Shown in pieces: positions 49,118 through 57,422 of a stretch of DNA of 64,000 nucleotides. The translations under genes and the position numbers were made by a program. Source of the stretch: DASSOY01 sp035776675 (GTDB lineage: Bacteria > Bacillota > Bacilli > Bacillales > DASSOY01); the NCBI GenBank assembly GCA_035776675.1, contig DASTWO010000033.1, positions 1 to 64,000 on the forward strand. Direction: 5' to 3'. The notes below the pieces were generated by a model. That model was given only the letters and a program-made list of their open reading frames with translations, was not told the DNA's origin and did no database searches. Each line of letters begins with the position of its first letter. Position 1 is the first letter of the stretch.

Positions 49118-49713
49118 TTTGTATCTCCTCCATTTTTTAAGGTTTGCAGGAAGTTCTCCATTCCCTTGCGAATATCCAGCCTGATTCTGTCGATAATGCC
49201 AGCTTCAACTTCCGCCCGGTTAGTTTCCGAAACCTGGGGTTTCATTTCCTTGAGATAATGTTGGATTCGCGAATTGATCTGTTTGCGAATATCATCCAGA
49301 ATAAACCGGCGGTAGGGATCATCCAAGGGGTGCTGTTGCGCCTCTTCTATCCGCAATAGGTCATTGCGGGCATTCCCTTCCAAATAAAGAGCAATCTCAC
49401 GACGGATGTTTTCGGCCATGTCGGGGGATTGAGCGGTTCCCGCACCGGCCTGAATCGATTGGTTCCCGACGGAGAATTCATCAAGCACTTCTTTGCCCAT
49501 TCCGGGACTTAAGCCGATATTGAGGGTGCCGTCGAGTTTTTCTATTTTCAATTGATCAAACTTGTATTCCATCTTTTCAACATTCATACGCGGTTCATTA
49601 TGCAGAGCTTCAATGTCCTCCTGAAGCCTGGCAACTTTCTTCTCCAGTTCCGCGATTCGGCGGTTCTGCCATTGATTGAGATTATAAGGTTGCTGATAGT
49701 AGTGAGGATACAT
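49114..49713 (-). CDS. gerPC: Spore germination protein GerPC
   Basis: A 199-residue protein with an N-terminal coiled coil (QNRRIAELEKKVARLQEDIEALHNEP, about 15-45) followed by the GerPC core (YKFDQLKIEKLDGTLNIGLSPGM) and a helical C terminus (RRFILDDIRKQINSRIQHYLKEM). Length agrees with the roughly 200 residues of B. subtilis GerPC. AAAGGGGG precedes the ATG. Confidence 0.9.
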   Translation of the reverse strand: MYPHYYQQPYNLNQWQNRRIAELEKKVARLQEDIEALHNEPRMNVEKMEYKFDQLKIEKLDGTLNIGLSPGMGKEVLDEFSVGNQSIQAGAGTAQSPDMAENIRREIALYLEGNARNDLLRIEEAQQHPLDDPYRRFILDDIRKQINSRIQHYLKEMKPQVSETNRAEVEAGIIDRIRLDIRKGMENFLQTLKNGGDTK

Positions 49714-49736
49714 GAAAGTCCCCCTTTGGCTTTGGA

Positions 49737-49970
49737 TTAATCATTATTGCCACCGTTGTCAATAACACTTGTATCGATTTGATCAACATCCAATGTATGA
49801 GTGATGCTGTACTGATTATTGACATCCATATGGTGACCTGAATTGAAAGAGCCGGCACCTGCGAAAGTTTTCAATGCACTGTTTGGCGCAATTTTGTTGG
49901 CGTCCCCGATGTGAATAACGGCGCTGCTCGCCACGCTGTTGATATATAACGATCCTACGGTTCCCGGCAT
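49737..49970 (-). CDS. gerPA: GerPA/GerPF-family spore germination protein (first gene)
   Basis: A 77-residue protein beginning MPGTVGSLYINSVASSAVIHIGDANKIAP and containing LKTFAGAGSFNSGH. The symbol is given by its first position in the operon. ATG 49970 follows AAAGGGTG by six bases; the same leader (AAAGG-TGTTTATT) precedes the fifth gene. A sigma-K-like promoter lies upstream. Confidence 0.83.
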   Translation of the reverse strand: MPGTVGSLYINSVASSAVIHIGDANKIAPNSALKTFAGAGSFNSGHHMDVNNQYSITHTLDVDQIDTSVIDNGGNND

Positions 49971-49998
49971 AATAAACACCCTTTATGCATTCTGGTTT

Positions 49999-50025
49999 AT
50001 TTTATGGGGAAACGCCCTTGGGTGT
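49999..50025 (-). promoter_or_regulatory. Candidate sigma-K promoter of the gerP operon
   Basis: On the minus strand CATAAAAT (49999-50006) matches the sigma-K -10 pattern CATAnnnT, and AC (50024-50025) lies 17 bases upstream as the -35. gerP in B. subtilis is transcribed in the mother cell by sigma-K, so the position is fitting. Confidence 0.55.
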
Positions 50026-50103
50026 TCATGAAAAAAATCTCCCTTTCCGCAATGGGGAAAAGGAGAACGTTCGGAGGGATTGAATTCGGGTGCTGGTTGG
50101 CTT

Positions 50104-50150
50104 GATCAGTGACCGAATCTTGCTCTTCGGTCCGCTTTCGGTCACTGATC
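50104..50150. other. 14-bp inverted repeat with an extra internal arm
   Basis: GATCAGTGACCGAA (50104-50117) and TTCGGTCACTGATC (50137-50150) are perfect complements. A further TTCGGTC (50126-50132) in the loop can pair with GACCGAA instead. No T run follows on the minus strand. It lies between the amidase gene and the gerP promoter and may end the amidase transcript. Confidence 0.65.
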
Positions 50151-50180
50151 TCAGCAATTCCAAAAAGGTTCTATCTTTTA

Positions 50181-51137
50181 TCATTTAAATATCGCGTTCG
50201 GCAAGAAGGCTGACACCAGCCAATTCGGTTGATCGACAATTTCATTAATGCGAAGATCAACCGCTACGCTGCAGAGCATATAGGCTTCTCCTGGTTTCAA
50301 TCCATATGTTTCAGTAAGGTGCTCAATCATATAACGGATCGCGTTTTGTGAGGCTTTAAACAAATCCTCGCCATGACCGGTTGTAACGTAATATCCACGG
50401 CTGTCCGCTTCAGGAGTTGGCGGCCCTGGAATGGAATAACGCGGTTCGGCGATGGACTTCCCTTTGTGAAGCTTGAATCTAACGCTAATTTCCATTGAAG
50501 CCTCAATCGCTGTTCCGCAAACTTCTCCATCACCCTGGGCAGCATGTGTATCTCCTACTGAAAATAACGCGCCTTCCACCCAAACCGGAAGGTACAATTT
50601 CGATCCACGGGTGAGATGGCGAAGATCCATGTTCCCGCCGTTTTTCCGTGGTGGAACTACACTGAATTGCCCTTTCTCGGGCAAGGCGACACCGATTGTG
50701 CCGGGAAATGGTTTCATGAACAGTTCAATTCCCGGGAGAAATTCCGTTTTGGTATTCCCGGTTAAATCATATGTTTTCAAGAGCGGATCGGGAAAGTCAT
50801 CGGTTAACAGGCCAAAGCCTGGAATACAACCAGTCCATCCCCATTCCAGCGAGCGAAAATCAAGAATTTCTACCTCCAGGGTATCGCCGGGCTTCGCCCC
50901 TTTTATGTAAACGGGACCTGACACGGGATTGATTGTATCGAAATCCAATTCTTTCAGCTCTTCAGCCGAGGAGTTCTTCGTCAATTGTCCCCCGGAGCAT
51001 TCAATGATTTCGAAACTTGCGGATTGGCCGGGGTCGACCTCAAGGATTGGTTTTAAATCCCGATCCCAGCCGTAATGCATGTGGGATTTCATATCATGGA
51101 TGGTATGATGTGTGTGTGAATGCTGATGGATAGTCAT
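50181..51137 (-). CDS. Acetamidase/formamidase family protein (FmdA-like)
   Basis: A 318-residue cytoplasmic amidase of the FmdA/AmdA family, which hydrolyses formamide or acetamide to ammonia and the acid. Marks are KSHMHYGWDRDLKPILEVDPGQS at the start, PVSGPVYIKGAKPGDTLEVEILD, and SVGDTHAAQGDGEVCGTAIEASM with the metal-site His and Asp. A His-rich N terminus (QHSHTHHTIH) is unusual and may bind metal. GGAGAGG precedes the ATG. It is 18 bases downstream of the APC permease gene. Confidence 0.9.
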   Translation of the reverse strand: MTIHQHSHTHHTIHDMKSHMHYGWDRDLKPILEVDPGQSASFEIIECSGGQLTKNSSAEELKELDFDTINPVSGPVYIKGAKPGDTLEVEILDFRSLEWGWTGCIPGFGLLTDDFPDPLLKTYDLTGNTKTEFLPGIELFMKPFPGTIGVALPEKGQFSVVPPRKNGGNMDLRHLTRGSKLYLPVWVEGALFSVGDTHAAQGDGEVCGTAIEASMEISVRFKLHKGKSIAEPRYSIPGPPTPEADSRGYYVTTGHGEDLFKASQNAIRYMIEHLTETYGLKPGEAYMLCSVAVDLRINEIVDQPNWLVSAFLPNAIFK

Positions 51138-51155
51138 TTTACCTCTCCTTTTTTA

Positions 51156-52508
51156 TTAATCAAGATCCAGTGAAGTATCTTTCTTTTGAACAGCGAAAAT
51201 AATCGCGATCAAAACCCCAACTGCGAGCCAGCTCAATCCGAGGATTTTGGCCTGAGGCGCCAAACTGACCCAAACATAACCGATAATGAGGAAGCCGACT
51301 AAAGGCAACACAAGATGATTCCAGAAATCATGGCTCTTATTCTTCACCATGTAGTGGATGAATACACTGACATGCAAGAATAGAAAAGCGGTCAAAGCAC
51401 CGAAATTGACGAAAGAGGTCAATATTGCAATGTCCTTAAGGAAAATGAGGCCAAGGACAACAGACACGGCGGCAACTAACAATGTGCTTGCATAAGGCGT
51501 TTGATATTTCGGATGCACTTTGGAAAGGAAGGCGGGAAGCTTTCGATCCCGTGCCATGCTGTACAGCACCCGTGAGATGGCGGCTTGCGCAACCAAAGCG
51601 TCAGCAATGCCCCAGGCAATGGCGGTGGCCAAAGCAGTCAAAACACCCAGCCAATCCCCTCCGGCAATTGAAGCAACCTGATAAAAGGCGGTGCCCAGAT
51701 TCTCGAAGTTTTCATAGTTCGGATAGATGAGGGCGGCTATCCAGGTTTGAGCCATAAACAGTGCTCCGACGATAAGCAATGAGTAAATGGTTGCCCGTCC
51801 GACAGCTTTAGTGCCGCCTTTAGACTCTTCAGATAAGGTGGAAATCGCATCAAATCCCAGAAAACTTAAGACCGCGATCGACACCGCGCCCATCACCACA
51901 TTAAAGCTGAATGTATCGGAGTTGTACAAAGGCCTGAATGAAAACTCCGCCCCGTTCACACCTTGTGCGACTGCCCAAATGCCGATAATGAGAAACAACG
52001 CAAGGACGAGCAATTCAAAGATCAAAATGATTTTATTGAATTTGGCTGTGATTTCTACTCCGAAGTAATTCACCACAGTGTTAATCGCAATGAATAATAG
52101 CAACCAGACCCAGCTGGGGATCCCGGGAATGAAGCCTGTTAAAGCTGTCGCGCTCACGACATACAACAAGGAAGGGACAAGAATATAGTCCAATAAAATA
52201 GCCCAGCCAGCGATAAAACCAATAAATTGGTTGATGCCCTTTCCCGCATAAGCATAAACCGACCCCGCAATCGGAAAGGCTTCGGACATGCGTGCGTAAC
52301 TTAAAGCGGTGAAAACCATGCCGACCATGCCGATTAAATAAGCAAGTGCCACCATCCCTTTCGAGCCGGTAACGACAGCTCCATAAATCCCGAATGGAGC
52401 GATCGGAACCATAAAAACGAGACCGTAAATCAACAAGTCCCAAAACGACAAACTGCGTTTTAATTCTTGCTGATAACCGAATTGTTCCAGAGACGAGTCC
52501 TTTGGCAT
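51156..52508 (-). CDS. APC-superfamily amino acid/amine permease
   Basis: A 450-residue, 12-helix permease. Helix 1 has the unwound GAVVTGSKGMVALAYLIG and helix 6 has FLGFDAISTLSEESKGGTKAVGRA, typical of the APC amino acid-polyamine branch. Cotranscription with an amidase suggests the uptake of an amine, amide or amino acid that the amidase processes. ATG 52508 lies nine bases after GAGGAG, and a TTG three codons earlier has no spacing to it. Confidence 0.88.
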   Translation of the reverse strand: MPKDSSLEQFGYQQELKRSLSFWDLLIYGLVFMVPIAPFGIYGAVVTGSKGMVALAYLIGMVGMVFTALSYARMSEAFPIAGSVYAYAGKGINQFIGFIAGWAILLDYILVPSLLYVVSATALTGFIPGIPSWVWLLLFIAINTVVNYFGVEITAKFNKIILIFELLVLALFLIIGIWAVAQGVNGAEFSFRPLYNSDTFSFNVVMGAVSIAVLSFLGFDAISTLSEESKGGTKAVGRATIYSLLIVGALFMAQTWIAALIYPNYENFENLGTAFYQVASIAGGDWLGVLTALATAIAWGIADALVAQAAISRVLYSMARDRKLPAFLSKVHPKYQTPYASTLLVAAVSVVLGLIFLKDIAILTSFVNFGALTAFLFLHVSVFIHYMVKNKSHDFWNHLVLPLVGFLIIGYVWVSLAPQAKILGLSWLAVGVLIAIIFAVQKKDTSLDLD

Positions 52509-52562
52509 GTTATTCAACTCCTCAATATATTTCGAATAATTTCAATATAAGTGTCGGCCTTA

Positions 52563-52584
52563 CGCTTGTCAATAAGGACAAGCG
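52563..52584. promoter_or_regulatory. Inverted repeat in the divergent promoter region
   Basis: CGCTTGTC (52563-52570) and GACAAGCG (52577-52584) are perfect 8-bp arms around AATAAG. They lie between the divergent starts of the APC permease (52508) and the uracil/xanthine permease (52675), a natural place for a shared operator. Confidence 0.5.
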
Positions 52585-52674
52585 CTCATGACATTTTACC
52601 TTGTCCAGCTGTTCGGTTATACTAAAAAGAGTTTTATGAAAAAAATATGTCGAAAGCTGAAGGAGGAGTCATTG

Positions 52675-53928
52675 TTGTCCAGGGTTATTCAAGTGGATGA
52701 ACGTCCGCCGCTCGCTCAAAGCATTCCTTTAAGCTTGCAGCACTTGTTTGCAATGTTTGGTTCCACTGTCCTTGTCCCGCTCTTATTCCATGTGAATCCG
52801 GCTACCATTTTATTAATGAACGGGATTGGAACGCTCATTTACCTCATTATTTGTAAAGGGAAAGTGCCCGCTTATCTCGGTTCGAGTTTTGCCTTCATTT
52901 CTCCGGTATTTGTGGTGTTGTCCGCAAGCGGTTATAATGCGGCACTGAGCGGTTTTATCGCGGTAGGTGTGATCTTCTGTATCATTGCTCTTATTATTCG
53001 TTACGCCGGCACCGGCTGGATTGGTGTTGTGTTTCCGTCTGCGGCAATGGGCGCTATCGTTGCTGTTATCGGCTTAGAGCTTGTTCCTACAGCGGCGGAT
53101 ATGGCAGGGATCTTGCCGTCTGAGGATTTCACTCCGGCAAAGGTCTTTGTGTCAATGGCGACCTTGTTTATTACCATTATCGGGTCGGTTGCTTTCCGCG
53201 GCTTTCTCAAGATTATTCCGATCTTGACCGGTATTGTTTGCGGCTATGTTTTGGCGGCGATCATTGGGATGGTTGACTTTTCAGCCGTTGCGGAAGCACC
53301 TTGGTTTGCGGTTCCTAAATTTTACACACCTGAATTTAATTGGGCCGCAATTGTGGTGATCGCTCCGGCTGCGCTTGTTGTGATGGCCGAGCACATGGGA
53401 CATTTGATTGTAACAGGAAATATAGTTGATAAGGATTTGACGCGGGATCCGGGCTTGGGCCGATCCATGCTTGGAAACGGAGTTTCTACGATTCTTTCCG
53501 GTTTTCTTGGCTCGACTCCCAATACGACTTATGGTGAAAACATCGGCGTTTTGGCGATTTCTAAGGTTTATTCCACCTTTGTCATCGGGGGTGCGGCTGT
53601 CATCGCGATTTTGTTATCATTTATCGGAAAGTTGGCGGCCTTGATTTCATCGATACCCGAGCCGGTGATGGGCGGTGTTTCCCTGCTGCTTTTCGGTGTT
53701 ATTGCTGTTTCCGGGATTCGCATGCTCGTTGAATCGAAAGTGGATTACTCCAAACCGAGTAATATGATGTTGACCTCAGTTGTACTGGTCATTGGGATCA
53801 GCGGCGCGGCATTCAACATTGGATCATTTACCTTAACGGGTATGGCGTTAGCCACAGTGATCGCGATTCTATTAAGTTTGTTTTTTGAACTGCTGAGGAT
53901 TTTGAATTTGTATAGCGAGGATGACTAG
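52675..53928 (+). CDS. Uracil/xanthine permease family transporter (NCS2)
   Basis: A 417-residue, 14-segment nucleobase:cation symporter-2. Marks are QSIPLSLQHLFAMFGSTVLVPLLF at the N terminus (QH motif), PAALVVMAEHMGHL in TM8 with the substrate-contacting Glu, and NGVSTILSGFLGSTPNTTYGENIGV in TM10. These fit the uracil branch (UraA/PyrP) better than xanthine carriers. Start: TTG 52675 (or 52672) follows AAGGAGGAG; an ATG at 52588 has no site. It is not next to pyrimidine biosynthesis genes. Confidence 0.9.
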   Translation: MSRVIQVDERPPLAQSIPLSLQHLFAMFGSTVLVPLLFHVNPATILLMNGIGTLIYLIICKGKVPAYLGSSFAFISPVFVVLSASGYNAALSGFIAVGVIFCIIALIIRYAGTGWIGVVFPSAAMGAIVAVIGLELVPTAADMAGILPSEDFTPAKVFVSMATLFITIIGSVAFRGFLKIIPILTGIVCGYVLAAIIGMVDFSAVAEAPWFAVPKFYTPEFNWAAIVVIAPAALVVMAEHMGHLIVTGNIVDKDLTRDPGLGRSMLGNGVSTILSGFLGSTPNTTYGENIGVLAISKVYSTFVIGGAAVIAILLSFIGKLAALISSIPEPVMGGVSLLLFGVIAVSGIRMLVESKVDYSKPSNMMLTSVVLVIGISGAAFNIGSFTLTGMALATVIAILLSLFFELLRILNLYSEDD

Positions 53929-53958
53929 AACCGGGCCTGATTTTGTCCGGTTCTTTTT
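53928..53958 (+). terminator. Terminator of the uracil/xanthine permease gene
   Basis: GAACCGG (53928-53934) pairs with CCGGTTC (53947-53953), followed by five T. The stem begins on the last base of the stop codon. Confidence 0.88.
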
Positions 53959-54032
53959 ATTGATAAGTCTTTGCCGATGGTTGATCAAATCGAAACAACA
54001 AGAATTCAATTCTCGAATCCCAAGGACTATGT

Positions 54033-54059
54033 AAAAAAAACCGAGACCCGGGGCCTCGG
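54033..54059 (-). terminator. Terminator of the NlpC/P60 gene
   Basis: On the minus strand CCGAGG pairs with TCTCGG (54054-54059 with 54041-54046) around CCCCGGG and is followed by eight T. Confidence 0.88.
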
Positions 54060-54071
54060 CTTTCGGAGTTG

Positions 54072-55019
54072 CTATAATACTGTTTTCGCTCCTAAATAAC
54101 GGCTGCTCCAGTAGTCGTAATCCATGTCCGTGATTGTGACTCCTGATGAGGAACCCGCTTCAATGAATTTACCATTCCCGAGATAGATGCCAACGTGAGA
54201 AGGCCCGTCCGTGTAGGTTTCGAAGAAAACCAGATCACCACGTTCAGGAGCTCCCGCAGGATCGGCATAATCCCAGATGGCTGCGGTTGTTCGCGGCAAG
54301 TTTACTCCGTTTTTCTCGAAAACGTAATGAATGAAACCACTGCAATCGAACCCGCTTGGCGAGTCACCGCCCCACACATAAGGAGTTCCGATTAACGCTT
54401 TCGCATCAGCAATGATGTCGGAAACAGCCCCGCCGCCACCAGAACCGGATTCTGCAGCAGCAACAACTTCACCGTCGTACAGTGCACCTAGCGTATGAGG
54501 GCCAGCGATTCCGTCTACAGCCAAATCATTCTCTGCCTGGAAAGAACGAACGGCGTCTTCAGTTATCGGCGCATAAACCCCGTCGACAGCGTATGTATAA
54601 TACCCGAAATCTTGTAATTTGTTTTGTAAACGGGTTACAGCTTGTCCACGATCTCCTGCTTGTAACAATTCCGAAGTACCATGATTCGTGCTCCGATTTG
54701 AGTGAAATAGAGATCCCAGAGTATTCGGCCCCGCGATTCCGTCAACCGCCAGTCCGTGTTCTCTTTGATAATTCCTGACCGAGCTTCTTGTGATCGGTCC
54801 ATAAATGCCGTCAACTGAATAACTGTAGTAATCAAGGCCTTTCAATCTGGATTGCAAAGATCTGACTGGTTGTCCTTGATCTCCGATTGTCAAAAGTTGA
54901 TGCGTGTTAATAGTTGCTGTTGAGCCGGATGCTTCCGAAACAAGCGGTACCGCAAGCATGAGCCCCGCAGCAAAGGTCCCCGCCGTGATGAACTTCTTAA
55001 TCGTTTTTCCCGTTTCCAA
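54072..55019 (-). CDS. Secreted NlpC/P60 endopeptidase with two peptidoglycan-binding domains
   Basis: A 315-residue wall hydrolase. A signal peptide (to about residue 30, VPLVSEASG) is followed by two PG_binding_1 repeats (about 42-102 and 118-178: RSLQSRLKGLDYYSYSVDGIYGPITRSSVRNYQ and TRLQNKLQDFGYYTYAVDGVYAPITEDAVRSFQ), a Gly/Ser linker and an NlpC/P60 domain (about 205-315). The catalytic Cys is in GFDCSGFIHYVF and the His in GPSHVGIYLGNG. It should cut gamma-D-Glu-diaminopimelate bonds in stem peptides. TTG start after GAGGAGG. Confidence 0.93.
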   Translation of the reverse strand: METGKTIKKFITAGTFAAGLMLAVPLVSEASGSTATINTHQLLTIGDQGQPVRSLQSRLKGLDYYSYSVDGIYGPITRSSVRNYQREHGLAVDGIAGPNTLGSLFHSNRSTNHGTSELLQAGDRGQAVTRLQNKLQDFGYYTYAVDGVYAPITEDAVRSFQAENDLAVDGIAGPHTLGALYDGEVVAAAESGSGGGGAVSDIIADAKALIGTPYVWGGDSPSGFDCSGFIHYVFEKNGVNLPRTTAAIWDYADPAGAPERGDLVFFETYTDGPSHVGIYLGNGKFIEAGSSSGVTITDMDYDYWSSRYLGAKTVL

Positions 55020-55435
55020 CCTGTTTTCCTCCTCGTGAATGTTTTGATCCTGTTGAATATAGGAGATTCGTAGGATGATTTCTAAGTTAATGTCAATAAT
55101 AAAGGACTAAAGTAACATGTTAATGTTAATGGATTTACATGTTTATAACAGGCGGGATTTTTGTTGGAATGAAAGGAACATTAATCCAACGGCAATGGTA
55201 ACGCTTACAAAACCTTTACGAAGAATTTACACCAAGAGAATTTTAAAATTCGACAGCTTTTGCTATGATGGGGAAGGTACAAAAAAGCATGGACCGGAGC
55301 AAGAGACTTGATGTCAGACGAGGAACATTCATTGTAGAGCGCGGTTTTTGCCTCAAGGTTTTCTTTTGTCTGTTGTGTACAAGCCAGCTTGGTTTTCGGC
55401 TCTAATCCGAACTACTGATTACGGAGGTGCGAAGC
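55020..55435 (+). other. Gene-free region upstream of the phosphate uptake genes
   Basis: I find no convincing gene in these 416 bases. A stretch at 55111-55150 is rich in TTAAT and TTTACA/TAACA half sites, which recalls PhoP boxes, but the 11-base spacing is met only once. TATGAT near 55264 could be a -10 without a clear -35. Short frames here lack ribosome binding sites. Confidence 0.35.
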
Positions 55436-56056
55436 GTGTTTTTTTCTCAGAAACAGGACGACTTTTTCAAAATGCTTTCCAATATCTCAGGGAATCTTAC
55501 GGAAGGGTCCCAGTATTTTAAGGATTTCAAGATTCGCAACGAAAGTGACCTTAAAGAATTCTCGAAAGTGATGAAGGAATATGAAACCAAAGGGGACACG
55601 TACATTCACGAACTGATCGTGGCCTTGAACAAAACGTTTATTACCCCGTTGGAGCGGGAAGACATTTTGGAACTGTCTGTGAAGATGGATGATATTCTTG
55701 ACGGCATGGAAGCGTGCTCTTCGCGTTTCGAAATGTATAACATTACAGATCCGAACGAATACATGGTGAAATTTGTCGAACATGTCAATCAAGCGGTAGA
55801 CGAGGTCAATGAGTCGGTAAGGCTGCTTGGCAAAAAGAAGCTTATGGATATTCGTCCGCATGCGATCAAAATTAACGATTACGAATCCACCTGTGATGAA
55901 CTTCTTCGTGTGTCCATTAAAGATTTGTTTAGTAAGGAGAATAATCCTTTAATTGTCATTCAATATAAGGAAATGTACGAACTATTGGAAGGAATCTCGG
56001 ATAGTTGCGAGGATGTTGCGAATACCCTTGAAACAATTATCATGAGGAATGCATAA
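55436..56056 (+). CDS. DUF47/PhoU-like phosphate transport accessory protein (YkaA-like)
   Basis: A 206-residue helical protein of the DUF47/YkaA family, related to PhoU, which accompanies PiT transporters and probably limits phosphate uptake. Marks are PLEREDILELSVKMDDILDGMEA and YEMYELLEGISDSCEDVANTLETIIMRNA with Asp/Glu residues for metal clusters. GTG 55436 is six bases after GGAGGTG. It ends 11 bases before the transporter gene. Confidence 0.9.
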   Translation: MFFSQKQDDFFKMLSNISGNLTEGSQYFKDFKIRNESDLKEFSKVMKEYETKGDTYIHELIVALNKTFITPLEREDILELSVKMDDILDGMEACSSRFEMYNITDPNEYMVKFVEHVNQAVDEVNESVRLLGKKKLMDIRPHAIKINDYESTCDELLRVSIKDLFSKENNPLIVIQYKEMYELLEGISDSCEDVANTLETIIMRNA

Positions 56057-56067
56057 GGAGCGGTAGA

Positions 56068-57069
56068 ATGGATAGTGCACTTTTGATTGTGATCTTTATC
56101 GTTTTGCTTGCGTGGACCTTTGATTTCAGTAACGGGTTTCACGATACGGCCAATGCCGTTGCTACTGCCATTTCAACTGGCGCTTTGCGGCCGCGAATCG
56201 CGATTCTTCTGGCGGCTTCGATGAATTTTATCGGAGCGCTCACCTTCACGGGGGTGGCGAAAACCATCACGGAAGGTATAGTTGATCCTTTCTCGTTGCA
56301 ATACGGCATGTTTATCGTTCTAGCGGCTTTGATCGCCGCGATCTCCTGGAATCTCATCACCTGGTATTTCGGGATTCCAAGCAGTTCTTCCCATGCCATT
56401 ATCGGATCAATCGCCGGAGCCGCTATTGCGGCCGGGGGAATCGCTGTTTTGAATTATGACGGCTTCTTGATTATTTTGGTGGCGTTGCTCGTTTCGCCTT
56501 TTCTTGTTTTCTTGACCGGATTTATCATCATGGCCATCAATCGAGTGATCTTTAGAAATTTCCCGCTTTCGAAGACGAGCAAAGGATTCCGCATCTTCCA
56601 GATTTTCACGGCGGCCGCTCAGTCATTCGCCCACGGCACAAATGATGCACAGAAGGCAATGGGGATTATTACTTTGGCCCTGATCAGCGCCGGTTTTCAT
56701 TCTACAACGGACATCCCGATGTGGGTCCGGATTTCGGCTGCATTGGCAATGGGTCTAGGCACCTCTATCGGAGGTTGGAGAATCATCAAAACGGTCGGCG
56801 GCGGCATTATGAAAATCAGGCCGGTCAACGGAGCATCAGCGGATTTATCCTCGGCATTGGTGATTTTCGGTTTTACAAAGCTGGGGTTGCCTGTAAGTTC
56901 AACACACGTTATTGCTTCTTCGATCATGGGAGTCGGCGCTTCACAGCGACTTAAAGGCGTCAAATGGGGCGCGGCCCGACGGATTGTTCTCACATGGATT
57001 ATTACATTGCCGATTACGGCGGTGCTCGCCGGATTGGTTTTCGAAGCCCTATATTTCTTATTCGGCTAA
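56068..57069 (+). CDS. pit: Inorganic phosphate transporter, PiT family
   Basis: A 333-residue membrane protein of the PiT (PHO4) family, low-affinity phosphate:cation symport. The two inverted family signatures are present: FSNGFHDTANAVATAISTGALRP near residue 20 and HGTNDAQKAMGIITLALI near 195, with GIPSSSSHAIIGSIAGAA and GLPVSSTHVIASSIMGVG. Operon with the DUF47 gene. A terminator follows directly. Confidence 0.94.
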   Translation: MDSALLIVIFIVLLAWTFDFSNGFHDTANAVATAISTGALRPRIAILLAASMNFIGALTFTGVAKTITEGIVDPFSLQYGMFIVLAALIAAISWNLITWYFGIPSSSSHAIIGSIAGAAIAAGGIAVLNYDGFLIILVALLVSPFLVFLTGFIIMAINRVIFRNFPLSKTSKGFRIFQIFTAAAQSFAHGTNDAQKAMGIITLALISAGFHSTTDIPMWVRISAALAMGLGTSIGGWRIIKTVGGGIMKIRPVNGASADLSSALVIFGFTKLGLPVSSTHVIASSIMGVGASQRLKGVKWGAARRIVLTWIITLPITAVLAGLVFEALYFLFG

Positions 57070-57076
57070 ATCGACT

Positions 57077-57110
57077 CCCCGTTGGGTTTTGTTTCCCTTC
57101 GGGGTTTTTT
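57077..57110 (+). terminator. Terminator of the DUF47-pit operon
   Basis: CCCCG-TT-GGG pairs with CCC-TT-CGGGG (57077-57104) and is followed by six T. Confidence 0.85.
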
Positions 57111-57422
57111 GTGGGCAAAAAAAAACGATACAGGTGGATTGCAGACGGCGGATTATGGTATTTTAACTTTAAGCAGGATTTATACTCTGCAATCAGTTAA
57201 CCTTCCGGCGGATGCCCAGATTCTTCGAAATGGAATATCAAGAAAATCAGATAAAATCTGGGAACCAATACGCAGAGCGTATTTAATAATCTGGAAATTT
57301 GTCAATCAAAGGCAGGAGATTAACGGACGATGGGGAATACTTTCTTTAGGTTCCCTTCGTTTCACGACGCAGGTAACGAAGAAAGCAAGCAACGAACTAA
57401 TAAGAAATCAGGGGGCATGAAC
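57111..57422 (+). other. Long untranslated stretch upstream of the Xaa-Pro aminopeptidase gene
   Basis: No gene is recognised here. An open frame (57082-57420) crosses it, but it starts inside the terminator and looks like no known protein. A perfect hairpin AATACGC/GCGTATT (57267-57283) and a GGGAA/TTCCC stem (57334-57356) could belong to a 5' leader. No riboswitch class or T-box element could be identified. Confidence 0.35.

Noticed and set aside
55111..55150. PhoP box array before the DUF47-pit operon
   Set aside because: Several TTAAT and TTTACA-like half sites occur, but only one pair has the 11-base period, the region is simply AT-rich, and PiT systems are usually not PhoP-dependent.
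55117..55311. A 64-codon frame upstream of the DUF47 gene
   Set aside because: No ribosome binding site, AT-rich composition and no recognisable motif.
57082..57420. A 112-codon open frame between the pit terminator and the aminopeptidase gene
   Set aside because: It begins within the terminator hairpin, has no ribosome binding site and resembles no known protein.
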